Assembly: GCA_036583965.1 (NCBI GenBank) | Contig: JAZBQD010000009.1 | Coordinates: 7,090,508-7,154,507 of the forward strand | DNA: 64,000 bases | Reading direction: 5' to 3' | Source: Prunella strophiata | Taxonomy: Eukaryota; Chordata; Aves; Passeriformes; Prunellidae | Shown here: positions 11,801 through 23,300 of the stretch, in pieces | How the letters are laid out: every line of letters starts with the position of its first letter | Numbering within the stretch: position 1 is the first letter of the stretch | The notes under the pieces: generated by a model | The model's input: the letters and a program-made list of their open reading frames with translations, nothing else | The model's database searches: none | What the model was told of the DNA's origin: nothing | Program-made: the position numbers and the translations under genes

Positions 11801-14800
11801 TAATATCTGTGCACAACTCGCTTGAATTTGCCGTATATTTCTCTGAAGTGGCTGTTTCATAGCGTAAACTTGCTCCTCACAATAAGTAATTTTTAGCACC
11901 ATCTTGCACATTCCCTCTGAGTGTGGAGAGTAATTCAGGGGAAGTGTGACTGCGGGGAGAGGAGCGGGCGCTGCGGAAAGGCGCCGAAAGTGCTCGCTCG
12001 CGAAAATCTGTGCTGAGAAGGAGGGGAGAGAGGTCCCTGGGACTGCTGGGGCTGACACAGCCTGTGACAGGGATGAGATCCTGGTGGCAGGAGCGGCTCT
12101 GTCCCTGCAGACAGTGCCAGGGAGACTCAAGGAAATCAACATTTTGGGAACGGTTTCTGTGAATGCTAATTCCTCCCACTCCTCCTTATTTTCCCTCCTA
12201 AATGGAAACTGGGGCTTTGAGCATCACCAGGGGATCCCAAACCTGGCACAGCAAAGTTGTCTCTGTTGGTAGAGCCTTCCTCAGAGCAATTCTCTTAAAC
12301 CTGGCTGCGGCATAAAGGAAGGATAACATGCATTAAATCTGAAAGTAAAAGTCCAAATACCAGGTGAGTGTTAGTGTACCAATTTGCTTTAGTCTCTGCC
12401 TCAGAGGGAGACATGGAGCTGCCATACCCCATTCCCATCATCACCGAGCAAGCTTTGCCCGGTTCAGCTCAGCTGCACCTTGCTGGAAAGTTCCTGTTCC
12501 TCTTGTGCTCAGCAAGGAATTTTCATGGGCAGGACTCCCAGTGCTGAATTGCAGCTGACAGACCTGCACAGAACTAACTCAAAAGGGAGATCTTTCTAGA
12601 ATTCTATTTGTTTGCCACCATCACTTTTTTTGAAGAGCTCTTTGCCTGGGAATTGGAGTTGCTGAGTCTGTTTCTGACCATGGAGAAGATGCTGAAGAGG
12701 GAATAAGAGCTACTTGAATGCAGAAAAATCTCAGAGAGACTTGACTCAGGGTCACAAAACTGGTAATTACATCTTATTAGAAGAGAAAGTTGCTGTTGCA
12801 AAAGGTTAGTTGTGAATCTTTGTGGAAAACAAAATTTCCCTCTGGGGTGAGGGCCACACTGGCAGAATGGCTCGGAGGTGCCACGTCTGGCTCCAGGCTC
12901 TGTGGCCTCGGAGAGTTTCCCTTAGGGACTGTGCAGGAGTGGAAGGAGCAGCAGCTGCCTCTTCTCCTGCCCACCCTGCAGCCCAGGCTCCCACAGTGCC
13001 CTTTCTGTGAGTGGGTGAGACACCTGTGTCTAGGTGTGCTTTGCACACCCAGGGAGGAAGGCAGCCTGGCTTTGGTGGGGCTGTAGCAGCGCTGCATTCT
13101 GACCCAGCCCGTCCCCTCCTGCTGCAGCCCTGCCCTGCTGCACTGAGGGCCACACGTGTGTCCCTGTGCTCCGTGGGCAGCCTGGTCTCCAGCTGTTCCC
13201 CAAGAAAAGATGCCATGAAATTAACTCCATCGGCAGCAATTGCCTTTCCCTGCCAGCACAATCAGTGTGGATTGTCTGTTCTTTTCCAAAGTTCAAGTGT
13301 GACGACTGCAGCTTTTTAAAACGGTCTCTCAAGACTTGGAGCCTGGATACACAGAGCTCCAGTGGCTTCTCCCAGCACTGCCTGGCAGTACTCCTCTCCC
13401 TCCTAGGAGCAGATCTGCAGGCTAGTTTAATGGCCTTTGGGTTCCTTCCTTTTTCCTGTATCCAATCCATGACCAAGAGGTTCTGGTTCTCTTCCTGAAA
13501 AGCAGACTGTGATATTTGTGTGAAAGGGAAGAGATGAAGCTCTCAGTGATGGATGAGAGTGCAGAGGAGCTGCTCAGCTCAGGGAGGAGAAGGAACACAA
13601 AAGGAGACAAAGCTTCTGGGGAGGTGGATGCTCAGTGTTTATAAACCCACTTGTCTCTGCTCTAACCACCACGTTCCTTTTAAGTACTTGAAACTGATAG
13701 ATGAATGTTGACATTCAAATTGTGTTAATTCTGGGAATGGAGCTTAGTGTTGCTTTTTTCTTTGAGCACGTGGACAGTTTGTGTATCTGTGTGAGTTGTT
13801 TCTTCTGACTCAATCTATTAAGAGGAATTTTGTTTGGGTTTACAGGCTTACACAGTTCAGGTGTAATGAAAACCCTTCTTCCTTGGAAAGCATTTGTGTC
13901 GGGATCCTGCAGACTGAGCCAGCAGTGCTGCAGCTCACGCTGGGGCACCTGTGGTTAGAAATTCCATAGAAATTGAAAAACCATGCTCCCCAGCACGTAT
14001 TTTTAATCTTTCCTCTTCTCTCCCTGATGCTTCCCTCTAGCCCAGTGTCCTACAAGCGGAGAAAGAATTGATTTTAAATGTGACCGCTGAATATGAGCCA
14101 AGGTCCCTGGGCTGTGTCCAGCTGAGGGGAACTTGTTTGAAACACAATTTACTCGTCTGTGTCTGTCTGCAGCCCTAAGAGGAGAGACTGCAGTGGTCTA
14201 AGGCAGGAAGACAAGTGCAAAAATTAATTGTACAGGTTGCAGCCAAAGCATCCCTCAAGCACTGTGTCCCCCTCCTCACCCCTCCTTCCAGTAAGTATGA
14301 AACAAGGTGTCATTTTTCACCTTCAGTGGGAGATTCAGTAAATGAGGCTGGAGAATTGCTTTGGGTAATGAAGGCAGCACACATTGTATTTTCCCTCCTG
14401 GCACTGCAGGCACCCATTTGGGTGTTTCCCTTGCTTGTTAACACCGGTGCATGTGTTAGACAGGAGCTCACCCCAGACACTCACCCAGAAAGTGGCTTCC
14501 TCTCTGTTCCTGTTCCACTCCCTCTGGAGCAATCCCTTGTACTCCAAGTTAAGATTTTCAAGGCTCCGAGTCCAGTCCTGGACTCTGTCTGTCCTGGTGT
14601 CTGTCCATCACACGCTGGGATGAGGATTTGTCCCTCGTGTTGGAGTCCCAACAGGAAGCTTTGGTCTGATACATGGACACTGTGCTGTCATAGTCCCTTC
14701 ACATGTGATAGATGAAAATCTGTCCCCTATCATTCTGTTGGGGGCTTTCCATTGGATCTGCTTGTGCTGTGCCCCTCCAAAGCACTGCCAGGGATTTAAC

Positions 14801-15893
14801 ATTGGTTCTCAACAGTAATTTTCCATTGCTTCTCTTAGCTCCTGAGATTCCCTGTTGAGTCTGTAAATTTCATCTGCCCTCCCCAGCCTGTCCTTTTCTG
14901 TTCCAAAATATTGTCATGCTGTGTGTGTACTTTAGTGCTCCTCAAAATACCTATACACTGACAGTAAATATTTACTGAGAAACTTGTCGAGGTGTTGACA
15001 ATGAGGATGGGTCTGGAGAGTTCTTGCTTTGTGTCGCATTTTTATTTAATTTACAGTTTGTAATTGCTGCTGCTCGTGGAAATAGCTTTCCTGGGAGCAG
15101 ATAGATGGCCCAGAATGTGGAGGGTGCACGCCTTGGCTGGGGAGCAGCACGTTCAGGTCAGCAGAGCAGGCACAGCAGATCAGATCTTTGTTTGGTGGAG
15201 AACAAAGAGGCAGAGCCCGGGAGGCTGTGGCTGCTGAGAGCCATGGAGGGGCTCAGCGTGTCCTTATGTGCTCCCTGCCCATCATTAACCCGGATAAAAG
15301 CCTTGTTCAGAGGGATCTGCTGCCAGCCCAGGCCGAGGTGCTGGACTCTGCAGCCATCCATCGGCAGGTTTAATGCAGCAGCATCCCGGTGTGAAAAGCT
15401 TCAGTGGCTTGAACTTCAAATAATTTATTTCTAAATTACTTCTACTGTAATTCTTATTAATTCAAATAGTCTTCTAAGCTGATGTAAAATTCAGTAAACG
15501 CAAGGAACAGTTTAATGAATTGAAAATAGGATTGAGTCTTTTAAAGTAAATGTAAAAAAATATGCTGGCAATAATTGCTTAGATGGAAATCGAATCTTAA
15601 TAGCTTTGTTAATGATTTGTAGGGAATATTGCGTTTATGAGAACATATCAAGCTGATCCTTGTGCAAGAACCTTGTTTTGAATGGGTTTGATAAAATTAT
15701 TCCCCAGAAGCAGTTAGTAGTGTTTAATATTTTTGCTTGAACCACTTTTGAGATGTTTGATTTCATTGATGCCAGGGCCTGGCTGTGGCTGTGCAGGGCT
15801 GCTCTGGCACCTCCATGGCAGCATGTGGCACAGGCAGGGCAGGGCTCTGCTGTGATGGCCTTTGGGATCTGCACAGTGGTTTGGGATTTGAGA

Positions 15894-15950
15894 ACAGAAT
15901 CATTTAGGCTGAAAAAGCCCTCTAAGATTATCGAGTCCAGCCATTAATGT
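15894..15950 (-). mobile_element. CR1 LINE 3'-end fragment, reverse orientation
   Basis: The reverse complement of this stretch resembles the final part of avian CR1 elements: ggctggactcgataatctta, then agagg, a Py-rich stretch, cagcct, aaatgattct. The CR1 end normally reads close to gttggactagatgatctt, then agaggtc, ttccaacc, and an attctatg tail. It is diverged and lacks clear tail repeats, so it is an old truncated copy. It supports a bird or other sauropsid source. Confidence 0.7.
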
Positions 15951-17185
15951 GTGTCCCCAAGGTTCAAGAACACCACATTAAGGGTGCTGATAGCATGGTG
16001 GGGTGGCTGAATGCTCATCTTCTGATCACAGGGCTTTGAGCCAGGACAAGCTTCATCCTGATCCACAGAATGTGGTGCAGGAGCCAGGTGTCTGGGACAG
16101 GCTCTTTGCCCCTCTTGAGTGGGGCTGGGGGTCTGTGCTCCAATATGGGTGTTACTGTTTGATAGTAAATATTCTTGTTGCTCCTCAAAGTTCATCAATC
16201 TGGAGAATCTATCTAAAATTTATACTGAGAGGGCAGAAAAATGTGCCCAGACTTCAGCTTTCTGCCCATCAGGTGTGGAGAGGAGTCTGATGGTTTATCA
16301 ATCTTTCTCTTTCCAAACAATGCACCTTTTTGTCAAACATTTGTTTCCAAGAGATGTCAAATTATAAAGTCAAGTTGGAAAGAAAGATAAATGAAGGAAA
16401 TGCAGGGTGAGAGAAAAACTGGGGTTTAAATATGATCCCCAGATTTCCTGTGTGCAAACTTTATCCTAATCCTGCATTTTTGGGTTTCTCGTGGCTAAGG
16501 CAGCTGTGGAGCAGCAGAGGATTCTCTGGCCACACAGCCTGTGGCCAAGTGCTCAGGTATCCTGGCTTCATTTGGAGCATTGCCAATCAAAGTCTGAGTA
16601 TTTCTCCCACTTTGATTCCCAGTAGTTATGGAAAAATTGCAATGCAAGGCACAGTTCCTGCTGCCATCCCCGTGTCCTTTGGCGTTCGAGGCGATGTCTC
16701 AGCGTGCGGGTGCTGCGCTGCTTCCCTTCATTAGGAGGAGAGTTTTTGGGGTGATGACCTGTAAATGATTACAAGGCTCCCATGGCATAATTGCACGGGA
16801 TCCTTTTCTTCCCCTGCCTCTGGACATTAATAGCACCTGCTGATTACACAGAGTGAGTAACAACTGATTCCCTGAAGTCTGTCTGCTCCAGTCAAAGGAT
16901 AAGTGCTTCTTACAGAGAGTTGTTCCTTCAAGGTAATTTAACAAGATTTGGCTGTTGGGAGAGGAAGGGAATTTTTGGTGTTTCTGTGTGGGGCAGCAGT
17001 CCTTCTTCCTCTATTCCCATCACAAAGCTCCTTGCTCATAGCTCCTTTACCAGCTGGTTGGGGACCCAGATTCAGTGGCTCACTGGCTGATGTTCCTCCA
17101 CTGGTGGCGTGGAGCTTTTCATTCCCAAATGAAACCCACAGGTGTCATTTCTGACCTCGAGTCCCACCTTTGCTCTGTGCTGCAG

Positions 17186-17332
17186 GTGATGGTCAGAACC
17201 TGGTGACAGAGGACGTGACCGTGGTGGAGGGGGACGTGGCCACCATCAGCTGCCGCGTCAAGAACAGCGATGACTCGGTGATCCAGCTCCTGAACCCCAA
17301 CAGGCAGACCATCTATTTCAGAGATTTCAGGC
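17186..17332 (+). CDS. CADM1: CADM1 exon 2 (first half of Ig V-type domain)
   Basis: This 147-nt exon starts after acceptor tgctgcag and ends before donor gtaagt, which matches the consensus. It enters in phase 1 (gt completes a Gly begun in exon 1) and leaves with one base of a Pro codon. It encodes mature residues 1-48, [12 protein letters not shown] to IYFRDFR, including the first Ig cysteine (ATISC, C22) and the conserved stretch [13 protein letters not shown]. The V-type domain is the membrane-distal trans-adhesion surface. Where human CADM1 has an N-K-S glycosylation sequon after VATISC, this sequence reads K-N-S-D, so that sequon is absent. The exon is much more GC-rich at third positions than the flanking intron. 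Confidence 0.97.
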
Positions 17333-20300
17333 GTAAGTTTATGGTTCCTCCTTTGGTCATGACTCCTCCTGTGCCTCACTTGCGCTCAGAACACGACATT
17401 TGCTGAGATCCCTTCTGTTTGTGCAATGCTGGGCACTTACAGTTCACTGGTTCTGTGGAGGTAGGTGAGATAGACAATCATAATCTTCCCCTTAATGGAA
17501 AACTTCACAGTCCCCTCTGAAAGTCAGAGCATCTTACTTTGCAATGGGAATTGATTGTTGTAATTCAGGGTGAATTGCAATTGAATGCCAAATATTTAGC
17601 TGACACAAACAAATTGAACAGGGCGACACCGAGACAGCGCAGTGTTCTCAGAAGTAATCTCTTCAGACCAAAGACTGAAAATTTCAGGACAATCTGTGCT
17701 GCTTTATACCCAAACTGAAATCTCTCATCACTTGCATGTCCAGTGGATAAGTCTGTCCTGTGGTGACAGTGCCACAGTAGCTGCAGTGACACTTTAAATG
17801 GTCTGTGTTAGTGTCACTGTGGGGACACGCCTGTACTCTCTGCCTAGGAAGCAGCAGGACAGGAAACAAACTTTAAATTCTAGTTCTCCCAATTCCTTCC
17901 TCATTTAAGCTGTCACTGAGTGCCTACAGTTGGTGCTGGGGCTGTGTAGACACCATAAGCATCTTACCTACACATCCCTAAGCCACCTGGTAATAAAACT
18001 ATGTCCAAAGATTTCATGCTGTGCCCTGTGATTGGCTCATGTTGATTATTTGAAATGATCTGAGAACCAAAAGATGTTACAGGTCCAGCTTCAAGGTAGG
18101 AGGCAGGATGGAAGCTAATCAGGTGCCCAGGGGTGCTCACCTTGATTGTGCTGCTGTCTGTGGGGATCTTTGGGATTGTGGTGAGGTGGGAAGGGGACGT
18201 TGCCTCTCTCCATGCAGTCACCCAGGCTGTGCTTGCCCCACAGCTCTGAAGGACAGCAGGTTCCAGCTGGTGAACTTCTCCAACAGCGAGCTCCGAGTGT
18301 CCCTGACCAACGTGTCCATCTCTGATGAAGGGAGGTACTTCTGCCAGCTCTACACCGACCCCCCCCAGGAGATCTACACCACCATCACCGTGCTGGGTAA
18401 GGAGCCCTGCAGTCCCTGGGCACACAGGGTCCGTGGGATGGGGTTCTGTGCAGCACTGGGAGAGCTCCAGCCCCCTGGAGGGATTTGAAGCAAGGGTTTG
18501 AACCCTGAGTGCTGATGACCAGGCACGTGTGGTCACGGGAGTAATGTGCTGGCAGTGACAGCAGCTCCTCTGTTTGAGCAGTTCCTGCCGATTAGCAGCA
18601 GCTTTTAAGGCTCTGTTAATGGGAGAACCTGAATCAGGGAGGGTGACTTAATGTAAGATCTCACTTGCTGATTAGTTTAAATCTTCCTTCTTTTGCTTAA
18701 TGAGATTTGGGTCTTAGGTTTTTGTACATTGTTAGGTGATGTTTGTAAGCAGTTTTACTCTTGCTATTACAGTTATCAACACCTTCAAAGTTTCCATGCA
18801 CTTTTCAGCACTCACAGGCACAGGAAGCTCTTCCAGCTCCTGCCTCTAATCGTGCACGGGCAAAAACATGTTCGTTGGGTTTGATTTCACTGCTGGCAAT
18901 GCTGAGAAGGTGTTTGAAAGGAGAATACTCATTTCATTCACCTGTAAGCCAGCACCGCATGTCTTTCAAGTGGAAGACATAATGCAGGTTTTTGTTGGGC
19001 TTTTTTTAAGCATGAATCATGCCTTAGAGCTGAGGGAAAAGTCAGTTTCCTTGCCTTGTACTTCAGTTGTTTTTGAGATGCCTTTGTGGCATGGCCAGTG
19101 TGTGTGCTGCCTTTCCCCCACATCCACAAAGGAGGTGGTTTCTTGTCACCTTTGTCGTGTGCTCGGGTCAAACCTCAGCTCAGGAAGCAGGCAAGGATGA
19201 GGGAGGTTTATTAGCAGAAGATGAAGGAGAGGTCTTAGTACTTGCATGGAGAGATTGGGCACTGCGACGCCAGGGATGGCTTGTCTTGCCTGTCTTTTCT
19301 ATTATTGGCTCCCTAATTAGGGGAACTAATGAGCCAGGGTGGAGGACTGGTATTCCATGTTGATGTTGGCTGGTCCTCCCAGGAACTTGTTCCCCACCAA
19401 AAGTTTCGTGGCCGTCACCCAGCCTTTGATAGAGCTGAAGTTGTATCAAAGACTGATTTTGCTGGCCTGCCTCTGATGCTGCCAGCTTGGGAGAGCAGAG
19501 GGAGGTGCTGAGGTGTCCCCCTTTGCAGCTGGCATTCGGGGGGAGCTGCACGTTTGCTTCAGCACTTTCATGTCTTCTGTGACACAATATGTAGATTTAT
19601 TCATGCTTAATTGGAACATGTGAAAGTCTCAAATATGTAGCTCATTCTGTTCTTTTTAGAGAGAAGCCACAAGTGACTAATTAGTCCATTTGATCATCTG
19701 GATGGTATTTATACATATTTGTTCTTCATTAGCTTTAAGACCTGTGAGTCACATCTGAACTGTGCAGTTGCTTAATCACATTGATCAGAGCAAAGTTGAG
19801 TTTCCTTTGGAAGTTCTGGGATTTTCTGAAGCCGTGACTCTGCCATAAGAGCTCTCGCTGTTCACTTTTTCCTGGGTTTTGCCTTGCTGCTGGTGCTTTC
19901 ATGGGAAAGAGATTCCCTTGTTCCCATGTCTTAATTTTTAAGCTCATTTGTCCTATTTCTGGGCTGTGCTGCAGTGGTTGTTACCCCTGAAGTTACAGCC
20001 TGTTTCTCAGTATTACTGGATGATTTTTCATTGGGTACAATCTTCCAGCTTTGTGTTTTGGGAGACTCCTGATCTAGGGAAGATGTGTGCCTGGGCAGAG
20101 CAGCAAATCTCCTCCCCAAAGGATGTGGCACTTGTGGCTGGGTGTAGAGCTGGCTCCCTCCTCTTTTTGGGATGGTTTTGGGGTGGTTTGTGGGGGTGTG
20201 ATGGGGGGCAGGGCTGTTCCCAAAGGGTGGTGTTCACTCCAGGCTTGTGCTGAGTGGCTTTTCGAGCATCTTAAATGAGGTTGATGTTTGCTGGCCTGCT

Positions 20301-23300
20301 TCCATGCTCACGGCTGAGCCTTGGAGCTGAACAGCAGGAGAGAAAAATTGCCGTGGAGGTTAGAGGCTTGGTAAGTAATGCAGTGCCAAGTGTCAGCTTT
20401 TGTGTTTCCTCTCCTTGTCAGAGAAGTCAGGAAATGTGCACGGAGTCAAGCTGGATTTTTAAATAGCAGCACACACCCGAGTAGCACAGGAGGCTGCGGC
20501 TCTCCCTGGAACGGTGCCTGCTTGGGAGAGGGAACAGAAAGTTACAACCCTGATAAGTAATAATTTGTGAGACTGCGGTGATTATTAGGTGGAGAGTGAA
20601 AGTGCTCACTCCAATTACTGCAAAACCACCTATCAAAGGGTTTGATTGATTGAAAGATCAAATAAATGCTGGTTGCTTGTTTCCTTCAGTAGATTTTACA
20701 GGCTTTCCTCAAGGTTTTGTCCTGTGTTAGTGATCAAAAGATGGTTTTTTCATCTGGTTTGTGTTGTGTTTCCCATTCCAGTCCCACCACGCAATTTGGT
20801 AATTGATATCGAGAAGGAAACCGCCGTGGAGGGAGAGGAGATCGAGCTGAACTGCACCGCCATGGCCAGCAGACCAGCCACCACCATCAGATGGTTCAAA
20901 GGCAACAAGGAGCTAACGGGTAGATGTGTCCTCTCAGTCCCTTGCTTTGTTCAGGGAGCTGAAGTGATTTATGTAACGCTGGGTGTTTGTTCTCTGCTGC
21001 CAGTTTAAGGGGAAAAAAAAGTAAAAAAAGTAGAGCGAGCTTCTTTGAGCGCCAGCTGAGGAACAAAGGACTGTGTGGGCAGACAGATTATTCCCTAACG
21101 CAGGGGGCTGAACTCCATTTGGTCCTCTGCCTACCTGCCAGCCTCGAGTGCCGGGTTCTGGAGTCCTGCTGTAACTGCAGGTGACCTTGAGGAGCCCAGG
21201 GCTGTGCACTGAATTCATTTCTGCATGGCTTGTGTAGCTTTCTGCCCTGCTTTAGGTACGAGAGGGATCATCTGCGCTTTGGGCTGTGAAGATTTGCAAT
21301 TCACCTTCACGTCTAGCTCCCTTGTTTGTAGAGTGTTTTCCCTGTGTTCAGTTGAATATTCATCTAAGATGGGTTTTTCTGACTCCCTGAAGTCTGGTGG
21401 CTCCCAGTACTTGCACATTCAAGTCACTGACTCTGATTGCATGTGACACGCTGTTAGTTTAAGTCTGCATGTAGATGTGAGCTTGGTTGACAACACCTTT
21501 GTGCTTTACCCAGTCTGAGACACTGACGGACTCTCTGCAGAAGTCCAGACTCATTACTTCAAACCCACCCCCCTGCAAGGACAGGATAAAATCCTCTCTT
21601 TAAGCCCAACACTTCAGAGCATTTGAGCAGGCCACATGCTGGGAGGATGCTGATACAGGTGGGATGCAAACCTGCTGCCTGGCGAAGTGGTGCCCCGCTG
21701 AGTCCCAGCGCCGTGGTGTGCAGGGAGTTAATAATCCCGTTCTGGTTCCCTTCCCCATACCAGTGGGCAGCAGCACAAAGTGTTTGTCCCTTTCTGCCTG
21801 ACCTGTGCAGCTTCTTGATTGAGTTTTCTTGTGTTAACAGTTGAATCCCAGCTTTGAGTTCTCTGGGAAGAATGCTGAGATTCATGTAATACCACCTCAC
21901 CCTGCTCAGTCTTCAGATATTTTTTTTAACAGAGTAGAGACTGAAACATTTGGCTGTGAGTTTGTGAATCACAGGAAGTGTGGCTTTGCCCATGGGAAAG
22001 CTTTTCCTCCAAATATCAAGGGGTGTCTGCATGTGTCACCTGTTTCACTCTCATTTATTATACAGCAATATTTGGTGTCTGCAAGAGCTCTGCTACAGAA
22101 GTTACTCTTAGCAATTTTGCCTGTGAATTCTTAAATAAAGAGGCACAGATCAGAGCTGAACTGCGCTGTCAGCAGGCGCTTGCTGAGTTCCTGGAGAAAT
22201 CCTTTTTCTCCTGTCTTGTCTCGTCTCGTTTTGTCTTGTCTTCCTGCTCGTTTCCATCACAGCATCCCTCAGGCAGCCAGTCCCGAGCTGGGCTCCCCTC
22301 CCTCAAACAGAGCACTGCTGGATGCTCCCACCTATCCATACTACTTTTAATTCATTTAATCTGTTAAATCACTTTTGTAGCTAATTGTTGATTCAGGAGT
22401 GGGAGGGGATTTGTAGCTCATTGATTTAGAGTTTGGGGATTTGGGGATGATGTTAATCATTGCGGTAACATCGTGTGGACTTCACTTGGCTGGAGCCTGA
22501 CGGAGAGGAGGATGGGATGGGTGTCCAAAGGAAAGTGGACAGGAGGGAGGTGGCCTGGCTGCAGGGGTGCTCCACCCTGTCCTCACTCCCCTCTCCCTGC
22601 TCCCTGCCCCAGGCAAGTCGGAGGTGGAGCGGTGGTCCGACATGTACACGGTGACCAGCCAGCTCCTGCTGAAGGTGGGGCGGGAGGACGACGGCGTCCC
22701 TGTCATCTGCCTGGTGGATCACCCCGCCGTCAAAGACCTGCAGACACAGCGCTACCTGGAAGTCATGTGTGAGTAGCAGAACCTTTCATTCTCTTCATAT
22801 ATAAAATTGTGGGCTTGGCAGTTCAGGAACCATTCCATACATGTTAAAATTCCGACATCCGTGAGGATTATATCCTGTTACATAGAAATCATAAACACAG
22901 TGTAAGGTAACACTTCATGTCGTGAAGCCACAACTTTCCCAGCCCTCTGTGATACCATAAATACTTTGTTCTCTGATGAAATAACTCCCTGTACATAGAA
23001 TTTGCATCAAAGGTTTCTGGCTGGGCTTTTTAATTGTCAGAACAGATTAAATCTGAGTATTTTTCTTGTAGCAACCTACTTACCTCTGAAAAGGGCTTCT
23101 TCCCCTTCAAAGCAACTGGCCACCATGGCGAGTTTACTGGCAAAAGTGGGTATTGTGCAAGAGAAACCCAGTGTTGTGCACTGTGAACATACAGCATTGG
23201 CTGGATTTGTGCATCAGAGTGTGGAGTTCTGTGGAATCTGTAGTAGCAGCACTGATTGAAGCCAGCCTATTTCCTGTACTGCTCCTGACATGTTCATTGT

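Larger units (their letters stand above)
1..17185 (+). other. CADM1: CADM1 intron 1, 3' portion
   Basis: No exon is recognisable here. CADM1 intron 1 is very long in other vertebrates, so this is read as its 3' end, closing at the acceptor tgctgtgctgcag (17173-17185). Open frames are short, overlap on both strands and show no family signature. Contents seen: a triplicated 19-mer (5939-5995), a 16-bp minisatellite (6048-6484), a purine tract (6557-6598), a short direct repeat near 8816-8865, an AT-rich block with homeodomain-type TAAT cores (about 7540-7800), and a reversed CR1 fragment (15894-15950). Alternative first exons cannot be excluded from sequence alone. Confidence 0.85.
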
